This document shows positions 63,668 through 64,000 of a stretch of DNA of 64,000 bases, piece after piece (positions within the stretch are counted from its first letter, which is position 1; every line of letters begins with the position of its first letter). Both the position numbers and the translations under genes were made by a program. The stretch is from Clostridiales bacterium mt11 (GTDB lineage: Bacteria; Bacillota; Clostridia; Tissierellales; Tepidimicrobiaceae): the NCBI GenBank assembly GCA_001282665.1, contig LN874945.1, positions 293,042-357,041 on the forward strand, read 5' to 3'. The notes beneath the pieces were generated by a model that saw only the letters and a program-made list of their open reading frames with translations, was not told the origin of the DNA and did not search any database.

Positions 63668-64000
63668 ATGAAAAGATTTAATAAAAAATCATTGTTATCA
63701 TTATTGTTAGTATTGGTGATGCTGTTTAGCCAATCAATAGTATTTGCTGATGTAAAACTGCCAACTCGTGCAGAAGCTGAAGACAAATACAAATGGGATT
63801 TAACTGAAATCTACAAGACCAGAAGTGATTTTGAAGCTGATATGAAAAAATTTTCAAATGAACTAATTCCTAAGTATGAAAAGTACAAGGGAAAATTAAA
63901 TACAGCAGATAATTTACTAGAATATTTCAAACTAGATGAAGAAGCTAGTAAAATTCTTATGAAAGGCTATGTTTATTCAAAGCTTTCTTTAGATTTAAAT
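63668..64000 (+). CDS. Exported oligoendopeptidase F-like M3 peptidase (partial, runs off window)
   Basis: The first 111 residues are visible. A signal peptide (SLLSLLLVLVMLFSQSIVFA) is followed by LPTRAEAEDKYKWDLTEIYKTRSDFEADMKKF, the conserved N-terminus of PepF oligoendopeptidases. PepF is normally cytoplasmic, so this is an exported variant, probably digesting peptides at the cell surface and consistent with the peptide and amino-acid lifestyle. The zinc HExxH motif would lie beyond the window edge. An ATG at 63663 stops after two codons; 63668 is the only workable start. Confidence 0.82.
   Translation, partial: MKRFNKKSLLSLLLVLVMLFSQSIVFADVKLPTRAEAEDKYKWDLTEIYKTRSDFEADMKKFSNELIPKYEKYKGKLNTADNLLEYFKLDEEASKILMKGYVYSKLSLDLN

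Overview
This 64 kb window is low-GC DNA (about one third G+C by eye) from a strictly anaerobic, amino-acid-fermenting Firmicute. The lysine aminomutase operon, glycyl-radical enzymes, S-layer proteins and a DUF5058/M20 module together suggest Clostridia/Tissierellia. This placement is inferred from gene content. No rRNA or tRNA gene was seen that could confirm it.

Layout. (1) 1-8.6 kb holds a minus-strand set pflD-pflC-(fructose-6-phosphate-aldolase-like transaldolase, cut by the window edge). It is divergent from a DeoR repressor and is followed by a PRD/EII regulator with a frameshift and a fructose-type PTS (EIIA, EIIC, EIIB). The gene set matches the E. coli pflD/frw/fsaB theme and predicts uptake and radical cleavage of a 1,5-anhydrohexitol. 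(2) 8.7-15.5 kb holds a second fructose-type PTS, an MngB-like GH38 alpha-mannosidase and an MtlR/LicR-like activator: probable mannosylglycerate use. (3) 15.6-25.5 kb holds murI, then a sigma-54 activator next to a well-matched -24/-12 promoter driving kdd-kamA-kamB-kamC-kamD-kamE, the entry steps of lysine fermentation. (4) 26-33.4 kb holds a DUF5058 membrane pair with an M20 peptidase, a PucR regulator, an OPT peptide transporter with a PqqD-like partner, and an ECF S component: a peptide and amino-acid acquisition block. (5) 33.6-64 kb is a cell-surface island. It contains a lipoteichoic-acid-synthase-like protein with a degenerate GDPD-like tail, two giant divergently transcribed repeat proteins (about 2,158 and 2,073 aa), SLH proteins, an exported S41 protease, a probable major S-layer protein, and at the right edge an exported oligoendopeptidase F.

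The most striking element is at 60.57-61.56 kb. An ORF-less group II intron sits at the 3' end of the S-layer gene. The stop codon lies in the 8 nt between the coding end and the GTGCG intron motif. The predicted EBS1 pairs perfectly (7 bp) with the 7 nt just upstream of that stop, so the splice site appears to be shifted 8 nt upstream. Splicing there to 61561 deletes the stop and fuses the S-layer frame, in phase, to a downstream Ig-like exon that has no start codon or ribosome-binding site of its own. This mirrors the alternative splicing described for a Clostridium tetani S-layer gene. The intron here also contains a strong intrinsic terminator upstream of domain V, which could set the ratio of isoforms.

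Intergenic DNA also carries dispersed small palindromes (GGGACA/TGTCCC type), 7-bp tandem repeats of the AATTGTG/CAATTGT type, and many clean intrinsic terminators.
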